A stretch of 64,000 nt of DNA from Thermoleophilia bacterium SCSIO 60948 (GCA_021496505.1 CP053031.1:3154001-3218000); one strand, 5' to 3'; shown: positions 47,727-56,621, counted from the first letter of the stretch. Program-made: numbers and translations. Notes: generated from the letters alone by a model not told the origin.

Positions 47727-47772
47727 CGAACGTCCGAGACGTTGTGGTTTCCCACCACGTCCGGGACGTTCG
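47727..47772. repeat. Long imperfect inverted repeat between mrp and a methyltransferase
   Basis: Left arm CGAACGTCC-GAGACG-ttGTGGT and right arm ACCACGTCCgGGACGTTCG fold into a stem of about 19 bp with a 5-nt loop (TTCCC) and a 2-nt bulge. It sits 22 bp after mrp and 26 bp before the next gene in the same direction. It could be a terminator (no T-run) or a copy of a dispersed palindromic repeat. Confidence 0.6.
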
Positions 47773-47797
47773 GCGCCACCTGATTTGATCTCGGGCG

Positions 47798-48601
47798 ATG
47801 GACGAGCGGCTCGCCGACAACCTGAGCTTCTGGGACGAGCGCGTCCCCGCACACGTCGCGAGCGAGTTCTATGACGTCGAGGGGTTCCTCGCCGGCGCCG
47901 ACCCGCTGCGGCCGTTCGAGATCGAGGAGATGGGTTCGGTCGAGGGTCGATCGCTCGTTCACCTGCAGTGCCACTTCGGCCTCGACACGCTCTCGTGGGC
48001 GCGCCGCGGCGCGCGGGTCACCGGCCTCGACTTCTCGGAGCCCGCGGTCGAGGCGGCACGCGAGATCGCCGGTCGCGCCGGGATCGAAGCCGACTTCGTC
48101 GTGGCCGACGTCCACGACGCGGTCGATGCCCTGGGCGGGCGCAGCTTCGACATCGTCTACACGGGTCTCGGGGCGCTCATCTGGCTGCCCGACATCAGTC
48201 GCTGGGCCGAGATCGTCGCCGAGCTCCTCGCCCCGGGCGGCTTCCTCTACCTGAGCGAGTTCCATCCGCTCGGCGACGTGTTCGCAGACACCGAGCTGGT
48301 CGCTGAGAACAGCTACTTTCACGACCCCGGCGGCAAGGTCTGGGACGAGCCCGGCAGCTACACGGACGAGCAGCTCGCGACGGAGCACAACGTCACGCGC
48401 GAGTGGACCCATCCCCTGAGCGACGTCGTCAGCGCGCTGATCGCCGCCGGACTGCGCCTCGAGCTCCTCCACGAGCACGAGCACACGCTGTTCCCGCGCT
48501 TTCCGTTCCTCGAGAAAGCCGAGGGCGGCTACTTCAAGATGCCGGCCGACCGTCCGCGGATCCCGCTGATGTACTCGCTGCGGGCCGCAAAGCCCGCCTG
48601 A
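47798..48601 (+). CDS. Class I SAM-dependent methyltransferase
   Basis: 267 residues. AdoMet motif I reads SLVHLQCHFGLDTLSWARRG (L-x-C-H-x-G-x-D-T, a variant seen in a class I subgroup), the next acidic position is TGLDFSEPAV, then ADFVVADVHD and a post-motif LLAPGGFLYLSEFHPLGDVF. The C-terminal domain (190-267) includes EWTHPLSDVVSALIAAGLRLE and FPFLEKAEGGYFKMP, which matches a common bacterial methyltransferase subgroup; acceptor unknown. Stop is directly followed by the convergent patatin gene (2 bp). Confidence 0.85.
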   Translation: MDERLADNLSFWDERVPAHVASEFYDVEGFLAGADPLRPFEIEEMGSVEGRSLVHLQCHFGLDTLSWARRGARVTGLDFSEPAVEAAREIAGRAGIEADFVVADVHDAVDALGGRSFDIVYTGLGALIWLPDISRWAEIVAELLAPGGFLYLSEFHPLGDVFADTELVAENSYFHDPGGKVWDEPGSYTDEQLATEHNVTREWTHPLSDVVSALIAAGLRLELLHEHEHTLFPRFPFLEKAEGGYFKMPADRPRIPLMYSLRAAKPA

Positions 48602-48603
48602 GC

Positions 48604-50217
48604 TCAGCCCTCGCCGCGCTGTCCGGGCAGCTTGCGGATAAGCTTGCCGACCGGGTCGGAGATCCGCTCGCGGACCCCGAGCGTGCCGGACCCGAGGACG
48701 CGGACGGTGTGGAGCCCGAGACGGACGAGCTCCCAGCGATCGGCGAGGGATAGATCGCCGATCTCCGTCTCACCGGCCTTGACCTCCTCGGGGTCGTGCA
48801 GGCGGCGGCTGCGCACGCACTCGAGCGCCTTCTCGACCATCTCGTCGGGCACGTCGCAGTTCGGCAGCCCCTGCTCGAGCCAGGCGATCGCGGACTCGTA
48901 GCCGAGGTCGAAGTCGCTCGTGCGCAGGTCGTGGGAGAGGAAGCCCCCGAAGTCGCCCATGAACTCGCCGGCGAGCAGGCTGCGGATGTCATCACCCTCG
49001 CCGGTCAGGAGCAGCGGCGAGATCACGTCGACGGCGACCCGCTGCTTGCCCGCGAGACCGCCGATCTCGGCTACCGCCTCACGCAGCAGCGCGCCCGCAC
49101 CCTCGGCCTCCGAGCCCTCCCGCCCGCCGTCGCGACTCGGCTCGTCCGAGCGCATCGAGTCGCGCTCGGACTCGATCTCCTCGAGCAGCTTGCGGAGCTC
49201 GGGTTCGGCCTCGTCGGAGAGGTGCGGCTCGACCGTCTCGATCAGGCGCCGCGCCCACTCGATCCGCGAGTTGTCCTTCTCGATCTTGCGCAGGTCCTCG
49301 AAGAGCTCCTGCTGGGAGAGGATCCCGAGCGCGCGCGACAGTCCCGAGATCCAGCCGAGCTGCGAGTCGGTCTCGCTCCACTCCTCGCCGCCCATCGAGA
49401 CCTCCGAGCGCGGGTCGATCAGCAGGTTCAGGTGGATCGCGTCGGGCTCCTCGCCGTGGAGCCCGCGACCGGCGGCCAGCACCCTGCCCATCGGCTGCGA
49501 GGCGACGAGGCCGCCGTCCGTGTACCACATGCAACCGTCCTCGGGCAGATGCTCGACGCCGCGGCTGCGGTAGCCGTCGAGGTCCGAGGAGCGATCCAAC
49601 AACTGGGGCGCGAAGCCGCCGGGGCTGGCGGCGGAGGCGAGCACGAAGTCGAGCGGCGAGGCCTGCGACGGCTCCTGGATCTGCTTCATTCCGCCGCGCG
49701 GCTTGAGCTCGAAGCGACCCCAGTCGGCGTACGTGGCACCCGTGATCGGGCTGTCGCGCCGCAACCCCTGGATCGGATAGGTAAGCCCGCGCAGGTTCGT
49801 CAGGCAGACGTGGAAGGCGATCGCGCGGTCCTGGAAGGACTCCTCGCCGTCGTGCTCGGACGGCTCGCGCTGATCCGGGTCGAGGATCTCGGGAGCCTTC
49901 TCGCGCAGCTCGTCGAAGGAGAGCGGTGCGGTCGGCGACGTCGACCGCAGCAGCGGCAGGGTCACGCGCTCGACCCAGGCGTCGTGGAGCAGCGCGATCG
50001 GGTCGATGCCCTCGAGCAGGCTGTGGCTGAGGAAAAGACCTACCAGCGACCCGGCCGATGCGCCGCCGACCGCGTCGATCGTCACCTCGTGACCCTCGCG
50101 CGTGAGCTTTCGCGCCGCGACGGCGACGCCCGCGGCGGCGCCCGCCTCGTAGGCGCCGAGCGAGGCGCCCCCCGAGAGCGTCAGCGAGATCCGGAGCGGT
50201 CGGGCCGGCTGGCTCAT
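48604..50217 (-). CDS. Patatin-like phospholipase
   Basis: 537 residues. The patatin domain starts SLTLSGGASLGAYEAGA (oxyanion loop), has the nucleophile motif GGASAGS (G-x-S-x-G) and the second catalytic Asp in YTDGGLVASQPMG (D-G-G). The domain ends near 300; the C-terminal 240 residues are helical and acidic without a recognised domain. Activity would be serine/aspartate-dyad acyl hydrolysis of phospholipids. Start ATG 50217 (MSQPARPL). The ferredoxin gene lies 18 bp upstream in the same direction, so fdxA and this gene may be co-transcribed. Confidence 0.9.
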   Translation of the reverse strand: MSQPARPLRISLTLSGGASLGAYEAGAAAGVAVAARKLTREGHEVTIDAVGGASAGSLVGLFLSHSLLEGIDPIALLHDAWVERVTLPLLRSTSPTAPLSFDELREKAPEILDPDQREPSEHDGEESFQDRAIAFHVCLTNLRGLTYPIQGLRRDSPITGATYADWGRFELKPRGGMKQIQEPSQASPLDFVLASAASPGGFAPQLLDRSSDLDGYRSRGVEHLPEDGCMWYTDGGLVASQPMGRVLAAGRGLHGEEPDAIHLNLLIDPRSEVSMGGEEWSETDSQLGWISGLSRALGILSQQELFEDLRKIEKDNSRIEWARRLIETVEPHLSDEAEPELRKLLEEIESERDSMRSDEPSRDGGREGSEAEGAGALLREAVAEIGGLAGKQRVAVDVISPLLLTGEGDDIRSLLAGEFMGDFGGFLSHDLRTSDFDLGYESAIAWLEQGLPNCDVPDEMVEKALECVRSRRLHDPEEVKAGETEIGDLSLADRWELVRLGLHTVRVLGSGTLGVRERISDPVGKLIRKLPGQRGEG

Positions 50218-50235
50218 CCCCCCGGCCCTCAGGCC

Positions 50236-50499
50236 CTACTTGTTCGAGAAGTAGTCGGCGTTGATCGCGACGTACTTCTCCCACTCACCCGGGACCTGAT
50301 CCTCGGCGAAGCAGGCGTCGACCGGACAGGCCTCGACGCAGGCGTCGCAGTCGATGCACTCGTCGGGGTCGATGAAGAGCTGCTCGACCGACTCGTAGTC
50401 GGGCTCGTCGGGAGTGGGATGGATGCAGTCGACCGGGCAGACCTCGACGCACGAGTTGTCCTTCTGGCCGATGCACGGCTCTGCGATTACGTAAGCCAA
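50236..50499 (-). CDS. fdxA: 7Fe ferredoxin (3Fe-4S/4Fe-4S)
   Basis: 87 residues. Two cluster motifs: C-x7-C-x3-C-P in PCIGQKDNSCVEVCPVDC and C-x2-C-x2-C-x3-C-P in ECIDCDACVEACPVD, the pattern of actinobacterial 7Fe ferredoxins (FdxA), which carry electrons at low potential. The 20-residue C-terminal extension is normal for the type. ATG 50497-50499. The upstream region to groL is 155 bp and holds only the groL terminator hairpin and the fdxA promoter. Confidence 0.95.
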   Translation of the reverse strand: MAYVIAEPCIGQKDNSCVEVCPVDCIHPTPDEPDYESVEQLFIDPDECIDCDACVEACPVDACFAEDQVPGEWEKYVAINADYFSNK

Positions 50500-50595
50500 G
50501 CTTCTCGGTGCTCCTTGGTCTCGAAACGGGCTCGCTCCGGCTTACCCGGGCGGCTCGGCCGCAGTCTAGAGACCGGACGAGGTGCCTGAAACGAC

Positions 50596-50624
50596 GAAGG
50601 GCCCGGCGTGACGCCGGGCCCTTC
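50596..50624 (-). terminator. Terminator hairpin after groEL
   Basis: GAAGGGCCCGGCG and CGCCGGGCCCTTC, a perfect 13-bp stem with loop TGA. On the minus strand it begins 30 bp past the groL stop, and CTTCGTCGTTTC follows, so it most likely ends the groESL transcript. Confidence 0.85.
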
Positions 50625-50654
50625 GGTACGGAAAGGATGCGCTGGCGCGCGTCC

Positions 50655-52286
50655 TTACATCATGCCGCCCATGTCGGGCATGCCACCGCCGGCACCGGCG
50701 CCGGCCTCCTCGGGGATCTCCGCGACGACAGCCTCGGTGGTGAGGATGTTCTTCGCGATCGATGCCGCGTTCTGGAGCGCCGAGCGGGTGACGACCGTCG
50801 GGTCGAGGACGCCCGCGGCGACCATGTCGCCGTAGTCGCCGGAGTCGGCGTTGAGGCCCGTGCCCTTATCGAGGCTGCGGGTCTTCTCGACGACGACCGA
50901 GCCCTCGAGGCCCGAGTTCTCGGCGATCTGGCGCACCGGCTCCTCGAGCGAGCGGCGGATGATCTCCGCGCCCGTCTGCTCGTCGAGCACGGTCAGGACG
51001 GAGGAGTCGATCGCGTCCTGGGCGTTCAGCAGCGCGACGCCACCACCCGGGACGATGCCCTCCTCGAGCGCCGCACGAGCCGCCTGGAGGGCGTCCTCGA
51101 CACGGTGCTTCTTCTCCTTCATCTCGGTCTCGGTTGCGGCTCCGACCTTGACGACCGCGACACCGCCCGCGAGCTTGGCCAGGCGCTCCTGGAGCTTCTC
51201 GCGATCGAAATCGGAGTCGGTGTTGTCGATCTCGGAGCGGATCTGGTTGATCCGGCCCTCGATCTGGGCCTTGTCACCGGCACCGTCGATGATCGTGGTC
51301 GTGTCCTTCGACACCACGATGCGACGAGCGTGGCCGAGCTGCGAGACCTGCGTGTTCTCGAGCTTGAGGCCCATCTCCTCGGTGATGACCTCGCCGCCGG
51401 TGAGGATCGAGATGTCCTCGAGCATGCGCTTGCGGCGATCGCCGAAGCCCGGGGCCTTCACGGCGACGCCGGTGAAGGTGCCGCGGAGCTTGTTGACCAC
51501 CAGGGTCGCCAGGGACTCGCCCTCGACGTCCTCGGCGATGATCGCCAGCGGCTTGCCCGACTGCATGACCTGCTCGAGCACGGGGAGCACGTCGCGCACG
51601 GACCCGATCTTCGAGTTCGCGATCAGGACGTACGGATCCTCGAGCACGGCCTCCATGCGGTCCTGGTCGGTGACCATGTAGGGCGAGATGTAGCCCTTGT
51701 CGAACTGCATGCCCTCGGTGAACTCGAGCTCCATGCCGAAGGTCTGACCCTCTTCGACGTTGACGACGCCGTCCTTGCCGACCTTCTCGATCGCGTCGGC
51801 GATGACGTTGCCGATCTCCTCGTCGGCGGCCGAGATGGCGGCGACGCGAGCGATCTGCTCCTTGCCACCGATCTCCGTCGACTGCTCGTCGCGCAGCTGG
51901 GCGACGACCTGCTCGACGGCCTTCTCGATCCCGCGGCGGAGCGCGAGCGGGTTGGCGCCGGCGGCGACGTTGCGCAGACCGTGCTTGACGATCGTCTGGG
52001 CCAGCAGCGTCGCGGTCGTCGTGCCGTCACCGGCGACGTCGTTGGTCGCCGTGGCGACCTCGCGGACGAGCTGGGCGCCCTGGTTCTCGAAGACGTCCTC
52101 GATCTCGATCTCGCGAGCGATCGTGACGCCGTCGTTGGTGATGGTCGGGGCGCCGAACTTCTTGTCGAGGACGACGTAGCGGCCCTTCGGGCCGAGCGTC
52201 ACCTTGACGGCGTTGGCGACCGCGTCGACGCCGGCCTGCAGCGCTGCGCGTGCCTCCGCGTCGTACTTGATCTCCTTGTGAGCCAT
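50655..52286 (-). CDS. groL: Chaperonin GroEL (60 kDa)
   Basis: 543 residues. Diagnostic segments: [44 protein letters not shown] (ATP-binding GDGTTT), [24 protein letters not shown] and a C-terminal [11 protein letters not shown] tail. Double-ring chaperonin with GroES as lid. It follows groES at 49 bp in the same direction with CIRCE upstream, so heat-shock control by HrcA is expected. Actinobacteria often have a second groEL elsewhere; only this copy is in the window. Confidence 0.98.
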   Translation of the reverse strand: MAHKEIKYDAEARAALQAGVDAVANAVKVTLGPKGRYVVLDKKFGAPTITNDGVTIAREIEIEDVFENQGAQLVREVATATNDVAGDGTTTATLLAQTIVKHGLRNVAAGANPLALRRGIEKAVEQVVAQLRDEQSTEIGGKEQIARVAAISAADEEIGNVIADAIEKVGKDGVVNVEEGQTFGMELEFTEGMQFDKGYISPYMVTDQDRMEAVLEDPYVLIANSKIGSVRDVLPVLEQVMQSGKPLAIIAEDVEGESLATLVVNKLRGTFTGVAVKAPGFGDRRKRMLEDISILTGGEVITEEMGLKLENTQVSQLGHARRIVVSKDTTTIIDGAGDKAQIEGRINQIRSEIDNTDSDFDREKLQERLAKLAGGVAVVKVGAATETEMKEKKHRVEDALQAARAALEEGIVPGGGVALLNAQDAIDSSVLTVLDEQTGAEIIRRSLEEPVRQIAENSGLEGSVVVEKTRSLDKGTGLNADSGDYGDMVAAGVLDPTVVTRSALQNAASIAKNILTTEAVVAEIPEEAGAGAGGGMPDMGGMM

Positions 52287-52335
52287 GTGGCTGGTTCCTT
52301 CCTTAAGTGATTGGGTCCGGTCGTGTCCGGTCGCT

Positions 52336-52626
52336 CTAGACGACCTTCGCCAGGACGTCGGACTGCCGCATCACCAGCAGCTCCTCGCCCTCGACCTTGA
52401 TCTCCGTGCCGCCGTACTTCGAGTACAGGACCTCGTCGCCCTCGGCGACGTCGAGCGGGATGCGCTTCTCGCCCTCGTCGTCCCAGGCGCCGTCGCCGAC
52501 GGCCACGACCTTGCCCTTCTGCGGCTTCTCCTTGGCGGTCTCGGGGAGCACGAGGCCGGAAGCGGTCGTCTCCTCCTCCTCGATCGCCTTGACGATCACC
52601 CTGTCGCCAAGCGGCTTCAGGTTCAT
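52336..52626 (-). CDS. groS: Co-chaperonin GroES (10 kDa)
   Basis: 96 residues. [29 protein letters not shown] (read as [11 protein letters not shown]), [35 protein letters not shown] (read as [13 protein letters not shown]) match GroES. Seven-fold lid of the GroEL folding chamber. GGAGGT precedes the start. It is the first gene of the groESL operon, directly after the CIRCE element at 52674-52700. Confidence 0.97.
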   Translation of the reverse strand: MNLKPLGDRVIVKAIEEEETTASGLVLPETAKEKPQKGKVVAVGDGAWDDEGEKRIPLDVAEGDEVLYSKYGGTEIKVEGEELLVMRQSDVLAKVV

Positions 52627-52673
52627 GTGGGTACCTCCATCTCTCGCTTACGAAGCAAGCTTTTCGGACTGAA

Positions 52674-52700
52674 TTGGCACTCTAACGAGGAGAGTGCCAG
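52674..52700. promoter_or_regulatory. CIRCE element (HrcA operator)
   Basis: TTGGCACTC-N9-GAGTGCCAG against the consensus TTAGCACTC-N9-GAGTGCTAA; 27 bp, 9-bp arms with 8 matched pairs. It lies 48 bp before groS. On the minus strand a -35-like TTGACT (52715-52720) precedes it by 14 bp, and a second TTGACG lies at 52732-52737, so the element overlaps the promoter as in other groE operons. Confidence 0.9.
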
Positions 52701-52805
52701 CGACCGGCGAGTCTAGTCAAGCGATCGCGCGCGTCAAGGGCGGATCTAAGCGATCGGGACTGAGATCGAGGTGAAGAGGCTGTGGCCGGCGCTCGCCGGC
52801 GGACT

Positions 52806-54053
52806 TCAGCAGCGCTTCTTGGTCTTGAAGGTCTTCACGCCGCCGTTCGAATCGAACGCGTTCAGCCGGAAGCGGTAGGCCGCGCCGGGCTTCAGACCGC
52901 GGATGCGCGCGGACACCCGACGGTCCTCGGTCCCGTCGACCTTCCCAGGCTCGGTCCGTTTGGAGAGCGGCCTGCCGACGCGACCGAAGGAGAAGTCGTA
53001 GCGGCCGGATCCGCCGGCTGCGTTGATGACACCCGTCAGCGTCGCCGTGCGACAGCGACGTTTGGTGGCGCGGCCCGTGCGGACCGTCGGCCGAAGGACG
53101 TCGATCACGACCACCGGTAGACCTGTCTCGTCCGGATCACTGCGGAATCCGACGGGGATCAAAGACGAGCCGCCACCGCCGCCGGCTCCGGACCTGGACG
53201 GGTCCGCGACATCATTCGTGTAGTCGGTGCCGCCGCCACCTCCGTAGAGCCCGGCGCCGCCGCCCCCGCCGGTGGCGCCGGAGCCGCCCCGGCCGAGGCT
53301 TCCGTCGCCCCCGTCGTCACCGGCCCCGTCACCTCCGTCGCCACCGGCGCTCTCCGTTCCACCTCGACCGCCAGGACCACGTATCGGCGTCCCGCGTCGC
53401 TGAGCCCGGAGCGAACCGTTGTCGACGGGGGCTCCGTCGCCGCCACGAGCGGGCGCGCCCTGGGCCTCCGGAACGCCACCCGCGCCGCCTCGATTGCCGC
53501 GACCCTCCCCATCGGGGTCATAGCCGCCGCCACCGCCGCCCGCGGCGACGAGGAGTCGCGAGTCGAGGGTCTCGGATCCGAAGCAGTCGAGACCGCAGGG
53601 CACCGTACGGATGTCCGTCGCGCCGCCACCGCTGCCTCCCCTCGCGCTGTTGCTCGCGTCGCCGCCGCCGTTGTAGCCGCCGAGCAAGACGTCACCGGGC
53701 CCATTGGGGTCAGTGCCGTCTGCCCCGTTGCCGCCGACGTTCACGTAGAGGCGCTGACCCGGCTCGACCTCGAGCACGCCGCTCATCGCCGCTCCGGCAC
53801 CACCGGGCGAACCGTCAGCGCTACCGTCGGGTGCTGCCGCCGCACCGCCGGTACCGCCGACCGCCTCGACCTGGATCGCCGAGACGCCGGCGGGCACGTC
53901 GTAGCAGCCCTCGGTCTCGGTGACGTCGAACTGCGCCGAGTCGCCCTCCTGGCACACCGGCTGCATGCCGCCCTGCGCGACCGACCCCGATCCGAGAACG
54001 CCGGCGAGACAGGCGAGGAGAGCGGCGGCGGTTGCGGCGGTCAGGCGCTTCAT
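52806..54053 (-). CDS. Secreted glycine-rich protein (ALK glycine-rich type) with C-terminal Fn3-like domain
   Basis: 415 residues from ATG 54053 (a TTG at 54062 is less likely). Signal peptide (LTAATAAALLACLAGVLG). Residues 60-300 have a Gly content near half, with blocks GGYNGGG, GGSGGGATDIR, LLVAAGGGGGGYDPDG and GGGGGTDYTND, and four cysteines (GCYDVP, RTVPCGLDCFG). The block order matches bacterial proteins of the ALK/LTK glycine-rich type, known from receptor kinases in animals. Residues 325-415 form a beta-rich Fn3-like domain (VNAAGGSGRYDFSF, RGLKPGAAYRFRLNAFD). Probably a surface or extracellular structural protein. The coding strand produces many low-complexity open frames that are not genes. 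Confidence 0.82.
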   Translation of the reverse strand: MKRLTAATAAALLACLAGVLGSGSVAQGGMQPVCQEGDSAQFDVTETEGCYDVPAGVSAIQVEAVGGTGGAAAAPDGSADGSPGGAGAAMSGVLEVEPGQRLYVNVGGNGADGTDPNGPGDVLLGGYNGGGDASNSARGGSGGGATDIRTVPCGLDCFGSETLDSRLLVAAGGGGGGYDPDGEGRGNRGGAGGVPEAQGAPARGGDGAPVDNGSLRAQRRGTPIRGPGGRGGTESAGGDGGDGAGDDGGDGSLGRGGSGATGGGGGAGLYGGGGGTDYTNDVADPSRSGAGGGGGSSLIPVGFRSDPDETGLPVVVIDVLRPTVRTGRATKRRCRTATLTGVINAAGGSGRYDFSFGRVGRPLSKRTEPGKVDGTEDRRVSARIRGLKPGAAYRFRLNAFDSNGGVKTFKTKKRC

Positions 54054-54077
54054 CGCGCGCAACCTACCGGTCCGTGT

Positions 54078-54584
54078 CTAGGTGGGTGTCCGGTTCGGCA
54101 GCAGCTCGCAGCCGAGGCGGTCGGCGAGCCCGCGGGCGCCGGCGGCCATCAGGCGGTCGTGGTTCCAGCGCAGGACGGGTCCGAGCGCGGGAGCGATCGG
54201 CGCGATCCAGCGCTTGGCGAGCGCGACACGCCAGGAGAAGGTGACGCGGCAGGCCGCGTCAGCCGCTCCGTCGGTGACCTCCTCGAGCCGCCACGTCCCG
54301 GTCCCGACGAGGTCGCCACTCGCCTCGCCCTCGAGGAGCCTCGGACGCTCGACCCGCGTCGAGACCATCTCGAAGCGGACCGTGTAGCCGAGGGCAGCTC
54401 GCCACGCGAAGCGGCCACCCTGGCCGGAGCCGTCCGGCGCGCCGTCGTCGGTGCGGACCGCCTCGACGAGCCCGGGCCACCACTCGATCCAGGAGTCGGC
54501 GTCTTCGATCGGCTCCCAGACCCGCTCGCGCGACGCGGCGAGGACCCAGACGCTCTCGAGGTCGAATTCGCGCCGGCGGCTCAC
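54078..54584 (-). CDS. SRPBCC (START-like) domain protein
   Basis: 168 residues. SRPBCC/polyketide-cyclase fold: RREFDLESVWVLAASRERVWEPIEDADSWIEWWPGL (read as RVWEPIEDADSWIEWWPG), VRFEMVSTRVERPRLLEGEASGDLVGTGTWRLE (read as LLEGEASGDLVGTGTW), and a C-terminal helix VLRWNHDRLMAAGARGLADRL. Such proteins bind hydrophobic ligands; the ligand is unknown. GTG start at 54582-54584. The following gene on the same strand begins at 55008. Confidence 0.85.
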   Translation of the reverse strand: MSRRREFDLESVWVLAASRERVWEPIEDADSWIEWWPGLVEAVRTDDGAPDGSGQGGRFAWRAALGYTVRFEMVSTRVERPRLLEGEASGDLVGTGTWRLEEVTDGAADAACRVTFSWRVALAKRWIAPIAPALGPVLRWNHDRLMAAGARGLADRLGCELLPNRTPT

Positions 54585-54603
54585 GCTCGGCGCTCCGACC
54601 GCC

Positions 54604-55008
54604 CTAGTTCTGTGACGGCGGCTCGCCGTTGCCGAAGTGCGAGCGCGGCGGTTCGACGATCTGCGAGAAGCGGACGACGGTGACCATGTCGTCCTCGGTC
54701 ACGGGGCGGCCGTAGATCTGGGTCATGAACGACATCGTCTCCTCGAGGCGGCGGAACTCGGGGTTGTCGTGCTCGATGTCGCGCGGCGAGAGGTCGCGGA
54801 CGCGCTTGACGTCGACGTCGTCGACCACGGCGGAGAAGATCTTCTCCCGCGGCGAGTGCTGGTAGCCGACCGTGATCCAGACGACCTGGCCGCGGCGGTA
54901 CTTGCGCGACTTGTCGCCGAGCCGGATCGTCGCCGTCTTGCGTCCGCGCTTGAGCTGGTCGATGAACGCCGGCGAGAAGAAGTTGAGTGCGTAGACACCG
55001 CCCGTCAT
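54604..55008 (-). CDS. ASCH-domain-like small protein
   Basis: 134 residues. The segment ALNFFSPAFIDQLKRGRKTATIRLGDKSRKYRRGQVVWI (read as RGRKTATIRLGDKS, and YRRGQVVWITVG) resembles the ASCH fold, a beta-barrel found in RNA-binding and coactivator proteins; LSPRDIEHDNPEFRRLE and QIYGRPVTEDDMVTVVRFSQI complete the conserved pattern. Function unknown, possibly RNA-related. ATG 55006-55008. Between this and the SRPBCC gene are 19 bp in the same direction, so they may be co-transcribed. Confidence 0.7.
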   Translation of the reverse strand: MTGGVYALNFFSPAFIDQLKRGRKTATIRLGDKSRKYRRGQVVWITVGYQHSPREKIFSAVVDDVDVKRVRDLSPRDIEHDNPEFRRLEETMSFMTQIYGRPVTEDDMVTVVRFSQIVEPPRSHFGNGEPPSQN

Positions 55009-55057
55009 GCGAGGCGCAGCCTATCCGCTGCGCGCCGTGCCCCGAGGCGGGCGCGGG

Positions 55058-55753
55058 CTAGAAGATGTAGGCGCCGAGGCGGCGCGGCTCGACCACGGTG
55101 ACGCGGCCGCGACCGACCTCGACGACCCCGGCGCGCTCGAGCGTGGCGAGGAAGCGCGAGACGCTCTCGCGCGAGGTCCCCGCGAGCTGCGCGAGGTCGG
55201 CCTGCGTCATCCGCACGGTCACCGACTCCGATCCGTCGCTACCCATCTCCTCGGAGATCAGCTGGCTCAGGACGCCAGCCACGCGCGATGGCACGGTCTG
55301 GAAGGACTGGCGCGTGACGCGCTCGTTCGTCTCGCGCAGGCGGCGGGTCAGCGCGACGATCAGCTTCGCGGCGATGTCGCCGTTCTCGGAGATCACGCGC
55401 TTGAGGTCGGCCGCGGGCAGGCCGATCAGCTCGCACTCGGTCAGCGTCTCGACGCTCGCCGAGCGTGGGCCGCCGTCGAGCATCGCGAGCTCGCCGAAGA
55501 TGTCGCCCTCGCCGAGGGTCGCGAGCGCGATCGCACGACCGTCCTGGTGCTCGCGCGTGACACGCAGGTCGCCGGAGCGGACGATGTAGCAGGTGTCGGA
55601 GTGATCGCCCTCGTGGAACACCCGCACCCCCCGCGGCAGCGAACGCGGCACCGCGACACGCCCGATCCGCTCGAGATCGGCCGGCGAGAGATCCTCGAAC
55701 AACGGCACTCGCCCGAGTAGGTCGGCCGCCTGGTTTGCCTGCGTCACGCTCAT
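55058..55753 (-). CDS. Crp/Fnr family transcriptional regulator
   Basis: 231 residues from ATG 55753 (GAGGAG 7 bp upstream); an earlier ATG at 55774 lacks this. N-terminal cyclic-nucleotide-binding domain: VFHEGDHSDTCYIVRSGDLRV, GEGDIFGELAMLDGGPRSASVETLT (the phosphate-binding cassette, read as FGELAMLDGGPRSAS). C-terminal winged HTH: MTQADLAQLAGTSRESVSRFLATLE. Arg and Glu of the cassette match cAMP-responsive types, so cAMP is a plausible ligand. No Fe-S cysteines, so it is not an Fnr. It acts on unknown genes; the 70-bp gap to nei holds no clear site. Confidence 0.93.
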   Translation of the reverse strand: MSVTQANQAADLLGRVPLFEDLSPADLERIGRVAVPRSLPRGVRVFHEGDHSDTCYIVRSGDLRVTREHQDGRAIALATLGEGDIFGELAMLDGGPRSASVETLTECELIGLPAADLKRVISENGDIAAKLIVALTRRLRETNERVTRQSFQTVPSRVAGVLSQLISEEMGSDGSESVTVRMTQADLAQLAGTSRESVSRFLATLERAGVVEVGRGRVTVVEPRRLGAYIF

Positions 55754-55823
55754 CCCCAAACTCCTCGCAAGCATTATCGCGAGTGTGACGACTGCCCGTC
55801 ACATGACCGCGTGAACCCCGGTC

Positions 55824-56585
55824 TCAGACCTGACAGTTCGGACACCAGTAGGCGGTGCGATTCGCGTCGCCCTGGCCCCGCGAGAGCACCTCGCCGCGGC
55901 AGCGCGGACAGCCGAACTTGTTCGCCTTGTAGATCGAGCGCGGCCGCTTCCCGCGGACGATCGAGATCTTCATGATCCGCTCGTTCTCCGAGACGATCAG
56001 CTCGAGCTCGTCATCGGTCAGCGTGTCCGTACGCCGCCACGGACTGACCCCGGAGAGGTAGAGCGCTTCGTTTCGGAGCGCGTTTCCGATCCCCGCGATG
56101 ACGCGCTGATCGAGCAGCACGTCGCCGATCTCGCGGCCCTCGCCCAGCGAGCGGACGCGCGCGACCGCGACGTCGTGCTCGTAGTCGGCGCGCAGCGGAT
56201 CGGGGCCGAGTTGCCGCAGGCCCGGGTCGTTTCGGATCCGCGACTCGCTCACGAGCCGCAGCAGCTTGCCGTCCTTCTGAGAGGCGATGCCGCGGCCGGC
56301 CGCGAGCAGGAGCCAGGGCTTCCCGTAGGGCAGCCGGCCATCGGCGGTGATCCGCCAGCGGCCGTTCATCCCGAGGTGGCTGTGGATCGCGAGATCGCCG
56401 GAGAAGTGGGCGATCAGGTGCTTGCCCCGCGCCTCGACGGAAACGAGACGGCGGCCCGTCAGCTCACGCGCGCGGGCGTGGATCGGCGAGCGCGGGTTCG
56501 GCGCGTCGGCGAGGCGCATCTCCCGCCCTTCGAGCGCGGCGCGCAGCCGATCGGCCGCGCGATGGATCGTGTCGCCCTCGGGCAC
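55824..56585 (-). CDS. DNA glycosylase/AP lyase, Nei2 type (Fpg/Nei family)
   Basis: 253 residues. The N-terminus is MPEGDTIHR (Pro2/Glu3 catalytic pair; the PEGDT form is that of actinobacterial Nei2), then RRLVSVEARGKHLIAHF (the Lys before H), GDLAIHSHLGMNGRW (N-type loop), the helix-two-turn-helix LLDQRVIAGIGNALRNEALYLSGVSPW (read as IAGIGNALRNEALYLSGV) and the zinc finger CPRC...CPNC near the end. Removes oxidised pyrimidines in base-excision repair. ATG 56583-56585. Follows the CAP-domain gene by 39 bp on the same strand with a hairpin in between. Confidence 0.93.
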   Translation of the reverse strand: MPEGDTIHRAADRLRAALEGREMRLADAPNPRSPIHARARELTGRRLVSVEARGKHLIAHFSGDLAIHSHLGMNGRWRITADGRLPYGKPWLLLAAGRGIASQKDGKLLRLVSESRIRNDPGLRQLGPDPLRADYEHDVAVARVRSLGEGREIGDVLLDQRVIAGIGNALRNEALYLSGVSPWRRTDTLTDDELELIVSENERIMKISIVRGKRPRSIYKANKFGCPRCRGEVLSRGQGDANRTAYWCPNCQV

Positions 56586-56598
56586 CCGTTCATGTTGA

Positions 56599-56621
56599 CG
56601 GGCGCGCCTCCTCGGCGCCCG
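56599..56621 (-). terminator. Hairpin between the CAP-domain and nei genes
   Basis: CGGGCGC and GCGCCCG, a perfect 7-bp stem with a 9-nt loop, 3 bp past the end of the CAP-domain gene (minus strand). A second small hairpin GGGCT-c-AGCCC overlaps its edge. Weak terminator candidate. Confidence 0.45.

Noticed and set aside
53200-53700. Repetitive GC-rich DNA considered as a CRISPR-like or satellite repeat
   Set aside because: It codes for the Gly-rich region of the secreted protein; units are irregular.
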